A stretch of 33,538 nt of DNA. Source: Lactiplantibacillus garii. GTDB taxonomy: Bacteria; Bacillota; Bacilli; Lactobacillales; Lactobacillaceae. A model generated the notes under the pieces. The model was not told where the DNA came from and searched no databases. It saw nothing but the letters and a program-made list of their open reading frames with translations. Numbering within the stretch: position 1 is the stretch's first letter; every line of letters starts with the position of its first letter. Made by a program: the position numbers and the translations under genes. Below, piece by piece: positions 23,725 to 32,827 of the stretch. The stretch is from assembly GCF_003885105.1 (NCBI RefSeq), contig NZ_QWZQ01000036.1, forward strand, positions 1 through 33,538, read 5' to 3'.

Positions 23725-24549
23725 CTACAGTTGTTGCTCGTGCGGGCAGAAATGGGTCCCGCGCTGAGCAACCTTGATTTTTTCAATAAGCGTTCCGCAC
23801 CGTTCACAGGGTTCACCTTCACGTCCGTAAACATGCAGGTGATTTTGGAACTGCCCGGCTTCGCCAAACGCCGTCGAAAACGAGTGGACGGTCGTCCCGT
23901 GACCCTTAATGGCCATCGCCATTTCGTCGATGATGTTTTGTCGTAAGGCGCTGATTTCGTTTTCGGTTAGCGAATTGGCCGGCCGCATCGGGTGAATCTT
24001 ACTCATCCAGAGGGTCTCGTCGGCGTAAATGTTCCCAATCCCGGCAATCTTGCTCTGATCAAGCAGGAGCGGTTTGATCATCTTTTTAGACTTGCCAAAG
24101 GTGTCTTCCAGGTAGGCCAGCGTCAACTGATCCGCGACCGGTTCCGGCCCCATCTTTTTCAACCCGCCGACCGTGTTTTCTTCGCCGGTCGGAACTAGTG
24201 TCATCCGGCCAAACTTACGGGTGTCGTTATAAAGTAAGTCGCGGTCGTCGGTCAAATGGAAAACCACGTGGGTGTGCTTGGTTTGATCCTCGCCGCGCGG
24301 CACCACGTTGTACTTGCCTTCCATCCGCAGGTGCGACACCATCGTGAGGCCGTTAGTAAACCGGAATAACAAGTACTTGCCGCGCCGGTCGATTTTTTCA
24401 ATCGTCTGACCCTTTAGACGGGCTTCAAAGCTTTCGACGTCGTTATTAATAATTTTCGGCCAAAATACTTCAATGCTGGCGACCGTCGCGCCCTTAACGA
24501 GGCGGTTCAACCCGCGGCGGACCGTTTCAACTTCTGGTAATTCAGGCAT
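23725..24549 (-). CDS. mutM: Formamidopyrimidine-DNA glycosylase (MutM/Fpg) with altered zinc finger
   Basis: MutM removes 8-oxoguanine and formamidopyrimidines and cleaves the abasic site. The mature start PELPEVETVRRGL provides the catalytic Pro and Glu. The conserved IGNIYADE segment and the H2TH region are present. The C-terminal zinc finger normally has four cysteines. Here Cys248, Cys251 and Cys268 are seen, but the fourth position is Glu271 (FCPHEQQL), with His270 next to it. Either His270 takes over or zinc binding is weakened. The start is the ATG at 24549 with AGGGGG seven bases upstream, giving 274 aa. It follows polA after 11 bases. Confidence 0.94.
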   Translation of the reverse strand: MPELPEVETVRRGLNRLVKGATVASIEVFWPKIINNDVESFEARLKGQTIEKIDRRGKYLLFRFTNGLTMVSHLRMEGKYNVVPRGEDQTKHTHVVFHLTDDRDLLYNDTRKFGRMTLVPTGEENTVGGLKKMGPEPVADQLTLAYLEDTFGKSKKMIKPLLLDQSKIAGIGNIYADETLWMSKIHPMRPANSLTENEISALRQNIIDEMAMAIKGHGTTVHSFSTAFGEAGQFQNHLHVYGREGEPCERCGTLIEKIKVAQRGTHFCPHEQQL

Positions 24550-24560
24550 GTTGATTCCCC

Positions 24561-27209
24561 CTATTTTGCATCGTACCACGTATCGCCAAAGTGACTTTCC
24601 ACTTTCAGCGGCACGTCTAACTTGACGGCGGAATCCATCACGCTCGGTACTAACTTTTCAAGCACCGGAATTTCTTCCTTCGGTGCTTCAAAGATCAATT
24701 CGTCGTGGACTTGCAGCAGCATCGTGGCCTTGAGCCCCTCCGCCTTCAAACGGTCCTGCATTTTGATCATCGCAATTTTAATGATGTCGGCGGCACTCCC
24801 CTGAATTGGGGTGTTCATCGCGGTCCGTTCGGCAAACGAACGCTGGTTAAAGCTCTTCGAGTGGATATCCGGCAAGTAGCGACGGCGGTGCGAAATGGTC
24901 TCCACGTAACCCTGTTCGTGAGCCGTTTTAACAATGTTCTCCATGTAGGCCTTCACGCCCGGGTATTCCCGGAAGTACGAGTCGATAAAACTCTTGGCCT
25001 GTTTACGGGTAATGCCAATGTTTTGGGACAACCCGTAGTCACTGATCCCGTAGACGATCCCGAAGTTAACGGCCTTGGCTTGCCGGCGAATGTTCGGGGT
25101 CACGTCTTCCGGTGACTTTAAGTTAAAGATGCGCATCGCGGTGGCGGCGTGAATGTCGTCACCCTCCTTAAAGGCTTCCTGCATGTTGGCGTCGCCGGTA
25201 ATGTGGGCGAGCACCCGCAGTTCAATTTGCGAATAGTCGGACGAGAAAATCTGCCAGCCGTCGTGACTCGGAATGAAGGCCTTGCGAATCTTACGCCCCT
25301 CTTCTAAGCGGACCGGAATGTTTTGTAAATTCGGGTCAACTGATGAGAGTCGTCCGGTCTGGGTCAACGTTTGGAGGTACCGGGTGTGCACCTTTTGATC
25401 CGACGAATGGATTGCGTCGAGCAACCCGACCACGTAGGTGGAGTTGATCTTTGAAATCTGCCGGTATTGCAAAATATTGGCCACGATTGGGGCTTCCGGC
25501 GCCAACTTTTCCAACACGTCGACGGCCGTTGAGTAGCCGGTTTTGGTCTTTTTAATGACCGGTAACTTCATTTCTTCAAACAAAATGTGGCCCAACTGCT
25601 TGGGGGAGTTGATGTTAAACTCTTCGCCGGCTTCCTGGTAAATCGTTTGTTCAATTTCGCTTAAACGTTCCTTGAACTGACTGCCCATCGCCTTTAACGT
25701 GCCGCTGTCTACGGTGATGCCGGCCATTTCCATTTGGGCCAGCACGATTGCCATCGGCTTTTCAATGTCGTCGTAGAGCGGTGCCTGTTCGTTTGCCGTT
25801 AACTTTTTCAACAACTCCGGCTTTAAAGCCGCAATTGCCGCGAGCTTGCGGGCCAGGTGGCTAAAGAACACCTGGTCGTCATCCGGAATCGCACGTTTAA
25901 CGCCCTTGCCGTAGACGACTTCGTCACTCGGCAAATCGCTGTAACCGTGTTGTTCGGCTAAACTGCCGAGGTCGTTACTGTTATCGTTGGTGTCCAACAA
26001 GTAGGAGACCAGTAGCAGGTCAAAGTCGACCGTGCCGAGTTGAATGCCCAAGCGGTTCAGCCCGACCATCGTGCGTTTCATGTCAAAAACGTCCTTTGTG
26101 ATACTGGTACTGCTTAACAGGTCGCTAACGGCCGGTTTCATGAGTAATTCGACGTCACGACTGATGAACCACTTGCCGTCCGCGCCAATCGCAAAGCCGG
26201 CAAAGGCCGAGGTGTGGTAGTTCGGTGTCGGCATTTCGAGGTAGAAGTCGACGTGGTCGCTAAACTGGGCCAGTTCATCCAGGTTAGCGCTGGTTAAAAC
26301 GGTAAATTCGATGGGCTTTTCCGGTTCGTCCGACTGCACGTGTAACTTTTTCAAAAACGACTGAAAGTCCATCTCAGTGTAAAATTCGGCTAGCTTGTCC
26401 ACGTCCGGACCGGCGTAGGCTAAATCAGCCAAGCCGACCGTGATTGGCGCGTCGCGTTTGATGGTTGCTAAAACCTTCGCGCGGGTTGCTAAGTCGTGGT
26501 CTTCAATCAGGTGTTCTTTCATCTTGCTCTTTTTCATGGCGTCCACGTTTTCGTAGACCCCTTCAATTGAGCCATATTCCTTTAATAGTTTTAAGGCGGT
26601 CTTTTCACCGACCTTGGTGACCCCCGGATAGTTATCGGAAGTATCACCAGTCAGCCCCTTCATATCAATGATTTGCTTGGGCGTGATGCCTAATTTTTCC
26701 TGGACGTGTTCCGGGGTGTAGCGTTCCACTTCGGAAACTCCCTTGACGGTCACGGCGACCGTCGTGTGGTCCGTCGTCAGTTGGGTCAAATCACGGTCCC
26801 CGGTCACCACCGTCGTCGTGTAACCGGCGGCGTCCGCCTGACCGGCCAGGGTCCCGATAATGTCATCGGCTTCAAAGTCTTTTAATTCGTAATGTTGAAT
26901 CCCGTACGCGTCTAGTAATTGCTTAATGTACGGCATTTGTTCGGAAAATTCACCCGGGGTCTTGGCCCGACCGCCCTTGTAGTCGTCGAACATTTTCGTC
27001 CGAAACGTCGTTTTACCGGCGTCAAACGCGACGAGCATGTCGGTCGGCTCAACGGCTTTGATCATGTGGTCCAGCATGGTGTTGAACCCGTAGATGGCGT
27101 TAGTGTGCAAGCCGTCCGCGTTAGTAAAGCGTTCCAGTTGGTTGTGTAACGCAAAGAACGCCCGGAAAGCCACGCTGTTACCGTCGATCAGTAATAATTT
27201 TTTTGCCAT
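24561..27209 (-). CDS. polA: DNA polymerase I
   Basis: Pol I fills repair gaps and removes Okazaki primers. An N-terminal 5'-3' exonuclease (about 1-290, LLLIDGNSVAFRAFF start, TGDTSDNYPGV), a 3'-5' exonuclease-like domain (about 310-470) and the polymerase domain follow. Motif A DYSQIELR starts at residue 658, the RRQAKAVNFG helix at 708 and motif C QVHDELIFE at 833. In the exonuclease-like domain the DxE active-site motif of E. coli is replaced (FYLEMPT), so proofreading is probably absent, as in Bacillus Pol I. The ATG at 27209 is preceded by GGGGAG. First gene of the repair and replication operon. Confidence 0.97.
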   Translation of the reverse strand: MAKKLLLIDGNSVAFRAFFALHNQLERFTNADGLHTNAIYGFNTMLDHMIKAVEPTDMLVAFDAGKTTFRTKMFDDYKGGRAKTPGEFSEQMPYIKQLLDAYGIQHYELKDFEADDIIGTLAGQADAAGYTTTVVTGDRDLTQLTTDHTTVAVTVKGVSEVERYTPEHVQEKLGITPKQIIDMKGLTGDTSDNYPGVTKVGEKTALKLLKEYGSIEGVYENVDAMKKSKMKEHLIEDHDLATRAKVLATIKRDAPITVGLADLAYAGPDVDKLAEFYTEMDFQSFLKKLHVQSDEPEKPIEFTVLTSANLDELAQFSDHVDFYLEMPTPNYHTSAFAGFAIGADGKWFISRDVELLMKPAVSDLLSSTSITKDVFDMKRTMVGLNRLGIQLGTVDFDLLLVSYLLDTNDNSNDLGSLAEQHGYSDLPSDEVVYGKGVKRAIPDDDQVFFSHLARKLAAIAALKPELLKKLTANEQAPLYDDIEKPMAIVLAQMEMAGITVDSGTLKAMGSQFKERLSEIEQTIYQEAGEEFNINSPKQLGHILFEEMKLPVIKKTKTGYSTAVDVLEKLAPEAPIVANILQYRQISKINSTYVVGLLDAIHSSDQKVHTRYLQTLTQTGRLSSVDPNLQNIPVRLEEGRKIRKAFIPSHDGWQIFSSDYSQIELRVLAHITGDANMQEAFKEGDDIHAATAMRIFNLKSPEDVTPNIRRQAKAVNFGIVYGISDYGLSQNIGITRKQAKSFIDSYFREYPGVKAYMENIVKTAHEQGYVETISHRRRYLPDIHSKSFNQRSFAERTAMNTPIQGSAADIIKIAMIKMQDRLKAEGLKATMLLQVHDELIFEAPKEEIPVLEKLVPSVMDSAVKLDVPLKVESHFGDTWYDAK

Positions 27210-27328
27210 GTTTAGTTTGCTCCCCGTTTTAATAGATTCTGTCCTAATTGGTAAATTGGTTCGCTGCTGTTAAAACTACGCTAACGTTGCCCGTAAAGCT
27301 GAGCAGAATTAGCCATAGTACCTACTTA

Positions 27329-27337
27329 ATTGTACCA
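27329..27337 (-). promoter_or_regulatory. Extended -10 promoter of the polA operon (TGG-TACAAT)
   Basis: TGGTACAAT on the minus strand, about 120 bases before polA. The -35 region is poor. The leader in between (27210-27328) has no recognised element. Confidence 0.5.
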
Positions 27338-27394
27338 AACTATTCCCTAAAACGGGAGTTCGGTAACCGGAAAATCCGGCGTTTTTACCGCGTT

Positions 27395-27428
27395 AAAAAA
27401 GGATTACGACGCGGTGGTCGTAATCCTT
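27395..27428 (-). terminator. Terminator of the BI-1 family gene
   Basis: A perfect 12-bp stem (27399-27410 with 27417-27428, 6-base loop) is followed on the minus strand by six U residues, 18 bases after the stop codon at 27446. Confidence 0.85.
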
Positions 27429-27445
27429 AAAAGTTATTTTAATTA

Positions 27446-28162
27446 TTAGTCGCGGCTTGAACCAGCGAAAATTTGGACGAAGTATAAGAACAAGTTAACG
27501 AAGTCCAAGTACAGTTGTAAGGCCCCGGTAACGGCTAACCCGGTTGAAGAAACCTGATCACCGTATTGGAGGTACATCTTACGCATGTTGTTGCTGTCCC
27601 ACATCGACAACCCGGCGAAGATCAACACCCCAATGTAAGAAAAGATGTAACTGATCATCGCGCTTTGGAGGAACATGTTAACGATCGAAGCGACTAACAA
27701 CCCAATCAAGGCGGCAAACAAGTGCGTGCCTAATTTGGAAATGTCGCGCTTGGTCGTGTTCCCAATCACGGCCATCGTCCCGAAGACCGCGGTAGCGGCT
27801 ACGAAGGCACCGGCAATCGTGGCACCGGTGTATAAGCTCAACGTGACGGACATTTCAACCCCAAAGACGACCGCAAACGTCATCAGCAAGGTAAAACTCA
27901 GCGCGGGATTGCGGGTCGCGTTGCGTTGGATTCCACCGATCATTACAAACATTGAAACGATGAAGATCAGCAAGAACCAGAACGGGTGGCTGGCAAACAT
28001 GCCGTTAATGGCGGTGGCAAACACCGTCATTGATAAGTAAGCGGTAATGGCGGAAACCAAAACGGCGAGCGACATAAACCCGTACATTTTGGATAAGAAA
28101 CTCCGCAGCCCAATTTGGGTATTGATGGTCCGTGGTTGCGGATCATTTTGGAAATTATTCAT
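27446..28162 (-). CDS. Bax inhibitor-1/YccA family membrane protein
   Basis: A 238-aa protein with seven hydrophobic segments, characteristic of the BI-1 (TMBIM) family. MYGFMSLAVLVSAITAYLSM starts the first helix, and the late SMWDSNNMRKMYLQYGD and LYLDFVNLFLYFVQIF segments contain the conserved acidic residues of the pH-sensitive calcium-leak channel seen in B. subtilis YetJ. Its cell function in lactobacilli is not established; the channel role is inferred from the family. The ATG at 28162 has AGAGGG upstream. It is monocistronic with a long structured leader. Confidence 0.9.
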   Translation of the reverse strand: MNNFQNDPQPRTINTQIGLRSFLSKMYGFMSLAVLVSAITAYLSMTVFATAINGMFASHPFWFLLIFIVSMFVMIGGIQRNATRNPALSFTLLMTFAVVFGVEMSVTLSLYTGATIAGAFVAATAVFGTMAVIGNTTKRDISKLGTHLFAALIGLLVASIVNMFLQSAMISYIFSYIGVLIFAGLSMWDSNNMRKMYLQYGDQVSSTGLAVTGALQLYLDFVNLFLYFVQIFAGSSRD

Positions 28163-28340
28163 AGATTATCCCTCTTTCACCTAAAATTTAACTAGTTAAC
28201 ACAAACCCGAGTTGCGGGTCTAACTGAAATTTTAAAAGCGTTACTACCGCCAGGCGTTAGTAACCACCCTCACGCTAGTTTATCAATCAAAGACACTCGA
28301 CTAGCCATCACAATCAGACACCTCAACTTTCTTGACACCT
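28163..28340 (-). promoter_or_regulatory. Structured 5' leader of the BI-1 family gene
   Basis: About 175 bases between the predicted transcription start and the gene. On the minus strand there are four successive inverted repeats: GCTAGT/ACTAGC (28274-28305), GTTACTA/TAGTAAC (28240-28264), ACCCG/CGGGT (28205-28219) followed by TTTGTG, and the 12-bp palindrome TTAACTAGTTAA (28188-28199). No known riboswitch consensus was recognised. Confidence 0.45.
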
Positions 28341-28369
28341 AGTGTATCAGATTAGTCAGGGAAGGTAAA
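28341..28369 (-). promoter_or_regulatory. Probable promoter of the BI-1 family gene
   Basis: On the minus strand TTTACC (28369-28364), a 17-base spacer ending in TGA, and TACACT (28346-28341), that is an extended -10 with a fair -35. Confidence 0.5.
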
Positions 28370-28380
28370 ACAGTTTGTAC

Positions 28381-28409
28381 TTGAGAATTAGATAAGAATT
28401 TCTTATATT
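28381..28409 (+). promoter_or_regulatory. Orphan plus-strand promoter-like sequence with palindromic spacer
   Basis: TTGAGA (28381-28386), a 17-base spacer and TATATT (28404-28409) face towards the 3' end of murC, where there is no plus-strand gene. The palindrome ATAAGAA-T-TTCTTAT (28392-28406) overlaps the spacer and -10 box. It may be fortuitous in AT-rich DNA or start a small antisense RNA. Confidence 0.3.
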
Positions 28410-28486
28410 TGGCAAGCCTTCCGCGCGTTCAGAACTCCGACGCTAAATGTAAAGGTCAAACTTTAACTAACCTTTTCTTTTATTTT

Positions 28487-28523
28487 AAAAAAGTACGCGC
28501 AACTTGAGTGGTTACGCGTACTT
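28487..28523 (-). terminator. Terminator of murC
   Basis: AAGTACGCG (28491-28499) pairs perfectly with CGCGTACTT (28515-28523) and is followed on the minus strand by six U residues, 15 bases past the murC stop codon. Confidence 0.85.
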
Positions 28524-28537
28524 AATCATTAGAAGCA

Positions 28538-29851
28538 CTATTTCATATCGTCTTCGTAAATCTTTTCGTATTTCTGAATGTCACCGGCACCCATGAAAAC
28601 GACCACGGCGTCGTGGTAAGCTTCCAGTGCCTGCATGTCGTCAGTGGTGATGATTTCGCCACCGTTTGGCAACTTAGCCGCTAAGTCCTTGGACGAAACG
28701 TCGCCGGACTTTTCACGGGCGGAACTGAAGATGTTGGTCAAGAAAACGTGGTCCGCCATGCTTAAGCTCTTGGCAAAACCGTCCATTAAGGCCTTGGTCC
28801 GTGAATAGGTGTGGGGCTGGAAGACGGCCAAAATTTCCTTGTCCGGGTACTTCTGTCGGGCGGCGTCTAAGGTCGCCTTGATTTCAGACGGGTGGTGCGC
28901 GTAGTCGTCAATCAGCATCATGCCGTGACCGACCTGGTGTTCAGAGAAGCGCCGTTTAACCCCGCTAAAGTTCAGGAGTTCCCGGCGAATTTCGTCCAAA
29001 TTGACCTTTTCAAAGTAGGCCACCGCGATAACGGCGGTACTGTTCAAGACGTTGTGTTCCCCAAACAACGGAATTTCAAATTCACCTAAGGATTCGTCGT
29101 GGTACTTCACTTCAAAGGATGAACCCTTGGTCGTCCGCTTGATGTTAACGGCTTGGAAATCGTCGCGATCCTTGGTCCCGTAGTAGTAGATCGGCGTCTT
29201 AACGTCTAAGTGGCGTAAGCTTTCGTCGTCGCCCCAGGCAAAGATGCCCTTCTTCACTTGGCTCCCAAACTGTTCAAAGGCCGATTGAACGTCGGCTAAG
29301 TCCTTGTAGTAGTCCGGGTGATCAAAGTCAACGTTGGTCATGATGGCGTAGTCCGGGTGGTAAGCAACGAAGTGCCGCCGGTATTCGTCGGCTTCAAAAA
29401 CGAAGAAGCGGGCGTCCGGCGTCCCCTTCCCGGTCCCGTCACCAATCAAGTAACTGGTGGGGGCAATGTGGCTCAAAACGTGGGATAATAAGCCGGTCGT
29501 CGACGTTTTTCCGTGGGTTCCGGCCACGCCGATACTGGTGTAGCCTTCCATCAATTTACCCAAGAATTCGTGGTAACGGTAAACGGGCAACCCCATTTCA
29601 CGCGCCTTTTTAATTTCAGGGTGGTCATCCGTAAAGGAGTTCCCGGCAATCACCGTTAAGCCCGCGTGAATGTTGTCGGCGGAAAATGGCAACATTTTAA
29701 TGCCAGCGGCGGCTAAGCCCTTCTGCGTAAACGTGTACTGTTCAATATCGGAACCTTCCACTTGGAAGCCCTTGTCATGCAAAATTAAGGCCAAGGAGCT
29801 CATCCCGGAACCCTTGATCCCAACAAAATAATAAACCGTTGCTTTATCCAT
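28538..29851 (-). CDS. murC: UDP-N-acetylmuramate--L-alanine ligase
   Basis: MurC adds L-alanine to UDP-MurNAc, the first peptide step of peptidoglycan precursor synthesis in the cytoplasm. GIKGSGMS (11-18) is the N-terminal UDP-binding loop, GTHGKTST (111-118) the ATP-binding P-loop, [10 protein letters not shown] the Mur central acidic motif and [10 protein letters not shown] the C-terminal domain motif. The length, 437 aa, is typical. The ATG at 29851 has GGGAGA upstream. It follows the sftA gene by 60 bases, the same ytpR-sftA-murC order as in B. subtilis. Confidence 0.97.
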   Translation of the reverse strand: MDKATVYYFVGIKGSGMSSLALILHDKGFQVEGSDIEQYTFTQKGLAAAGIKMLPFSADNIHAGLTVIAGNSFTDDHPEIKKAREMGLPVYRYHEFLGKLMEGYTSIGVAGTHGKTSTTGLLSHVLSHIAPTSYLIGDGTGKGTPDARFFVFEADEYRRHFVAYHPDYAIMTNVDFDHPDYYKDLADVQSAFEQFGSQVKKGIFAWGDDESLRHLDVKTPIYYYGTKDRDDFQAVNIKRTTKGSSFEVKYHDESLGEFEIPLFGEHNVLNSTAVIAVAYFEKVNLDEIRRELLNFSGVKRRFSEHQVGHGMMLIDDYAHHPSEIKATLDAARQKYPDKEILAVFQPHTYSRTKALMDGFAKSLSMADHVFLTNIFSSAREKSGDVSSKDLAAKLPNGGEIITTDDMQALEAYHDAVVVFMGAGDIQKYEKIYEDDMK

Positions 29852-29911
29852 TGTCTAATAATCTCCCATGTTCGCAATTCATCAGTTAAGCGGTGAATCG
29901 GTCGTTATTTA

Positions 29912-32797
29912 TTATGAATTGGCTTGTAACTTGGTTAAATCATCCGCGGTGAAATAAACGTCGCGCGGCTTGGAACCCTTCGCGGCGGAAACGTAGCCGC
30001 GACTCTCGAGGTCGTCCACCATATTGGCCGCCCGGTTATAGCCGATTGAGAAGTTGCGTTGCACCTTCGACGTGGACGTGGTGTCCTCGTCGGCAATGTA
30101 CGCTAAAACTTCGGGCATTAACTCGTCCTCGTTTTTAGCCGCTTCTTCGTGCTTCAACAGGCTATCCGGTTGGAACTCGTAGTGCGGCGCAGCCTGGTCG
30201 CGCACAAACTGGGTAATGTCGTCAATCTCGCGGTCCACGAAGGTCCCTTGCAAGCGCATCGGGTTACTTTGACCGTTGCCTAAGTACAGCATATCACCTC
30301 GGCCTAATAATTGCTCCGCTCCGCTCGTATCTAGGACGGTTCGTGAGTCCACTTGACTTGACGTCATGAACGCGATCCGGGTCGGAATGTTGTTCTTGAT
30401 CACCCCGGTTACGACGTCAACACTTGGCCGTTGGGTCGCAACCAGCAAGTGAATCCCGGCCGCCCGGGCTTTCGCCGTGATGCGGGCAATGTAGTCTTGG
30501 AATTCACTCGACGCCACCATCATCAAGTCGGCTAATTCGTCGATCACGATGACGATGTACGGCATTTTCAGTCCCGGTTCGTGATGTTCTTCCGCTAAAC
30601 GGTTGAACTGTTCAATGTTGCGGGCGCCACCAGCGGCTAACCGGTCGTAGCGGTTGTCCATTTCATCCACGGCCCACTTCAAAGCGGCCGAAGCGGCCTT
30701 CGGATCGGAGATCACCGGTGCCAGCAGGTATGGAATCTTATTATACGGTGCCAGTTCCACGGCCTTCGGGTCAATCAACAACAGTTTGACCTGTTGCGGG
30801 TTCGCCCGGTATAACAGTGAAACCAGGATACTGTTAATGAAGACCGACTTCCCGGAACCGGTCGACCCGGCAATCAGGCCGTGCGGCATCTTCCGCAGAT
30901 CGGTCACTTGCGGCTGACCAAACAAATCGACCCCTAACGCCACCGTTAACGGTGATTTACTTTCTTTAAACGGTTTGGAATTTAACACTTCCGATAACAT
31001 GACCGGCCGGGATTTTTTATTCGGAATTTCAATTCCGACCGTGTTCCGTCCCGGAATCGGCGCTTCAATCCGGAGCTGTTTGGCCTCGAGCGCCATTTTA
31101 ATGTCGTCTTCCAGGTTGGTAATTTTGCTGACCTTGATCCCCCGTGCCAGTTTAACCTGGAACTGGGTAATCGTCGGACCGACCGTCCAGTCGACCACGT
31201 TGGCGTTGATCTTAAACGCGCTCAGGGTCTCTTCTAAGGCGGTCGCCTTTTGTTCGATCCAGTCGTCCATTTCGGACTCGTCCAAAATAACCGGTGGTTT
31301 TAACAAACTTAACGGTGGGAAGTGGTACGCCGCCAGTTCTTTATCGGCTAAGACCGGCGCGGCGGATTCACCACTATGCACGGCCGAAGTCGGGGCCGTC
31401 ACACTCGCCGAAGCTGGCGCACTTTGGGCTGCCGAACTCGTTGGTCCCGCTTGGCTAGCCGTTGAAATCGGCGTGCGAACTGGCGCAGTCGAATCCTGAG
31501 CGGCCTGACTAGTGGTCTGTGGCCGCATCCCGACTGGCTGGTAAGGTTCATCATCATCATTAACGGGCGTGGTTGGCGCTTGCGAAGCCGCCGTCGATTC
31601 CGCGGCCGGTGCGGTCGTGGTGGCCGCACCGGTTGTCGGCGTTGCCTCTATGGACGTCTTTGAATCAGCTTCGGACGACGCACTGGCCCCCTCCCCCGCC
31701 GCAACGGGTTTATCCTTAAATGGCGCCAAGTCCGATTGAGCGTCGTGTTCGGCGGACATAATAGCCCCTAATGACAACCCTAAGCCGTGACTTGGCCGAA
31801 CCGCGGATTCAGCGGCGCTGAGTTCCGCCGTTGCCGCACTCGTGACTGGTTCAGGTTCGGTCGCACTAATCGGGTGCGTCGGTTCAAAGACCACCGTCGG
31901 GCCAGCTGGTTCCCGGTCCATAACGGGCTGGGTCGGTTCGAACACCTCGGTCGGCGCGCTGGACGTCACCGTCGCCACCTCACTTTTGGCAGCGGTAACG
32001 GCCTTGGCGGGTTCAAAGACCACCGTTGGTAAGGCGGCGCTCGTCACCGTGACGGCCCGCGGCGCACTGCTTTCCGCTTGGGCAGATTGGGCGGCAACGT
32101 GTGGTTCAAACACTTCGGTTGGCGCGCTCGCGGGCGCGGCCGAAATTGGCGCCGTTGGTTTGATCAGTACCGTGGGACCACTGTCGGGGGCCGCCACCGT
32201 ACTTGCCGCCGATGCTGCTTGTGATTGGGGTTCAAATACTTCGGTCGGCTGGTCACTAAAGCCCGCCGCGTGCGGCTCGAACACTTCGGTCGGCGCGCTA
32301 CTCGTCGGTTCAATCACCGGTGCCGTCGACGTTGCGGGTACCGGCCGTTGTAAGTCAACGGTTGGTAACTCGGCACTCGTCGCGTCCGCAAACAGTAGAA
32401 ACGAATCCGCCGATTTATGCAGACTCGCTTCGATCTCAAGGTAATTTTTATCATCTTTTTGGCGAATAATCCCCCCGTCCGTTAACGCGGCGGACAGTTG
32501 GGACGGCACCTTTGACGGGTGAAACGCGCCGTGGGTCCCCCCACTAAACGGAGCGTTACTCGTAGGTGCCGACTTGGCTGACTGGTTTGCTGCGGGTTTG
32601 GCTGCCCGCGAACGGACCGGGGGCGTCGGTTTTACGGTCGCCCGTTTAGCCGGATGGACCGGCGTGGCGGGACGATTCGTACTGGTACTAGCAGAAGACG
32701 CTGCAGGAGTTGATTGACTGGCCGCCGCTGACGTATTCACTTGTGGGGTTGTTAAACGATATTTCCGGAAAAAAGCCGGGCCATCATAATGGTTCAT
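29912..32797 (-). CDS. sftA: Soluble FtsK/SpoIIIE-type DNA translocase (SftA-like)
   Basis: A 961-aa DNA translocase without N-terminal membrane helices. It starts NHYDGPAFFRKY, followed by about 480 residues of low-complexity Ala/Ser/Thr/Pro linker. Seven copies of a PT[E/V]VFEP-type motif (one as PTVLIKP) lie at residues about 165-310. The motor follows: Walker A GSTGSGKS (about 640), Walker B VIVIDELADLM (about 750), RPSVDVVTGVIKNNI and a C-terminal winged-helix gamma domain ending YFTADDLTKLQANS. In B. subtilis SftA clears DNA from the closing septum and lies between ytpR and murC, as here. The start is taken as the ATG at 32797 (AGGA upstream) rather than the TTG two codons earlier. Confidence 0.9.
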   Translation of the reverse strand: MNHYDGPAFFRKYRLTTPQVNTSAAASQSTPAASSASTSTNRPATPVHPAKRATVKPTPPVRSRAAKPAANQSAKSAPTSNAPFSGGTHGAFHPSKVPSQLSAALTDGGIIRQKDDKNYLEIEASLHKSADSFLLFADATSAELPTVDLQRPVPATSTAPVIEPTSSAPTEVFEPHAAGFSDQPTEVFEPQSQAASAASTVAAPDSGPTVLIKPTAPISAAPASAPTEVFEPHVAAQSAQAESSAPRAVTVTSAALPTVVFEPAKAVTAAKSEVATVTSSAPTEVFEPTQPVMDREPAGPTVVFEPTHPISATEPEPVTSAATAELSAAESAVRPSHGLGLSLGAIMSAEHDAQSDLAPFKDKPVAAGEGASASSEADSKTSIEATPTTGAATTTAPAAESTAASQAPTTPVNDDDEPYQPVGMRPQTTSQAAQDSTAPVRTPISTASQAGPTSSAAQSAPASASVTAPTSAVHSGESAAPVLADKELAAYHFPPLSLLKPPVILDESEMDDWIEQKATALEETLSAFKINANVVDWTVGPTITQFQVKLARGIKVSKITNLEDDIKMALEAKQLRIEAPIPGRNTVGIEIPNKKSRPVMLSEVLNSKPFKESKSPLTVALGVDLFGQPQVTDLRKMPHGLIAGSTGSGKSVFINSILVSLLYRANPQQVKLLLIDPKAVELAPYNKIPYLLAPVISDPKAASAALKWAVDEMDNRYDRLAAGGARNIEQFNRLAEEHHEPGLKMPYIVIVIDELADLMMVASSEFQDYIARITAKARAAGIHLLVATQRPSVDVVTGVIKNNIPTRIAFMTSSQVDSRTVLDTSGAEQLLGRGDMLYLGNGQSNPMRLQGTFVDREIDDITQFVRDQAAPHYEFQPDSLLKHEEAAKNEDELMPEVLAYIADEDTTSTSKVQRNFSIGYNRAANMVDDLESRGYVSAAKGSKPRDVYFTADDLTKLQANS
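31881..32298 (-). repeat. PT[E/V]VFEP repeat array inside the sftA linker
   Basis: Seven short repeats encode PTEVFEP, PTEVFEP, PTVLIKP, PTEVFEP, PTVVFEP, PTEVFEP and PTVVFEP, starting near 32298, 32252, 32178, 32126, 32031, 31957 and 31902. Spacers are 45-95 bases and differ in sequence. Each spacer is rich in Ala, Ser, Thr and Val codons. Confidence 0.85.
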
Positions 32798-32827
32798 TTT
32801 CAATCATCCTATTTTATAAAAATTCCG

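Noticed and set aside
24561-27209. Loss of the proofreading motif in PolA as something new
   Set aside because: A degenerate 3'-5' exonuclease domain is well known for Pol I of Bacillus and relatives.
31881-32298. Regularly spaced repeats as a possible CRISPR array
   Set aside because: The repeats are in frame, encode PT[E/V]VFEP, are short and unequal in spacing, and lie inside a conserved gene.
30975-32444. Long plus-strand open frames opposite sftA
   Set aside because: They are antisense shadows of the GC-rich low-complexity linker and motor domain; no ribosome sites, no recognisable motifs, and the minus-strand protein is clearly real.
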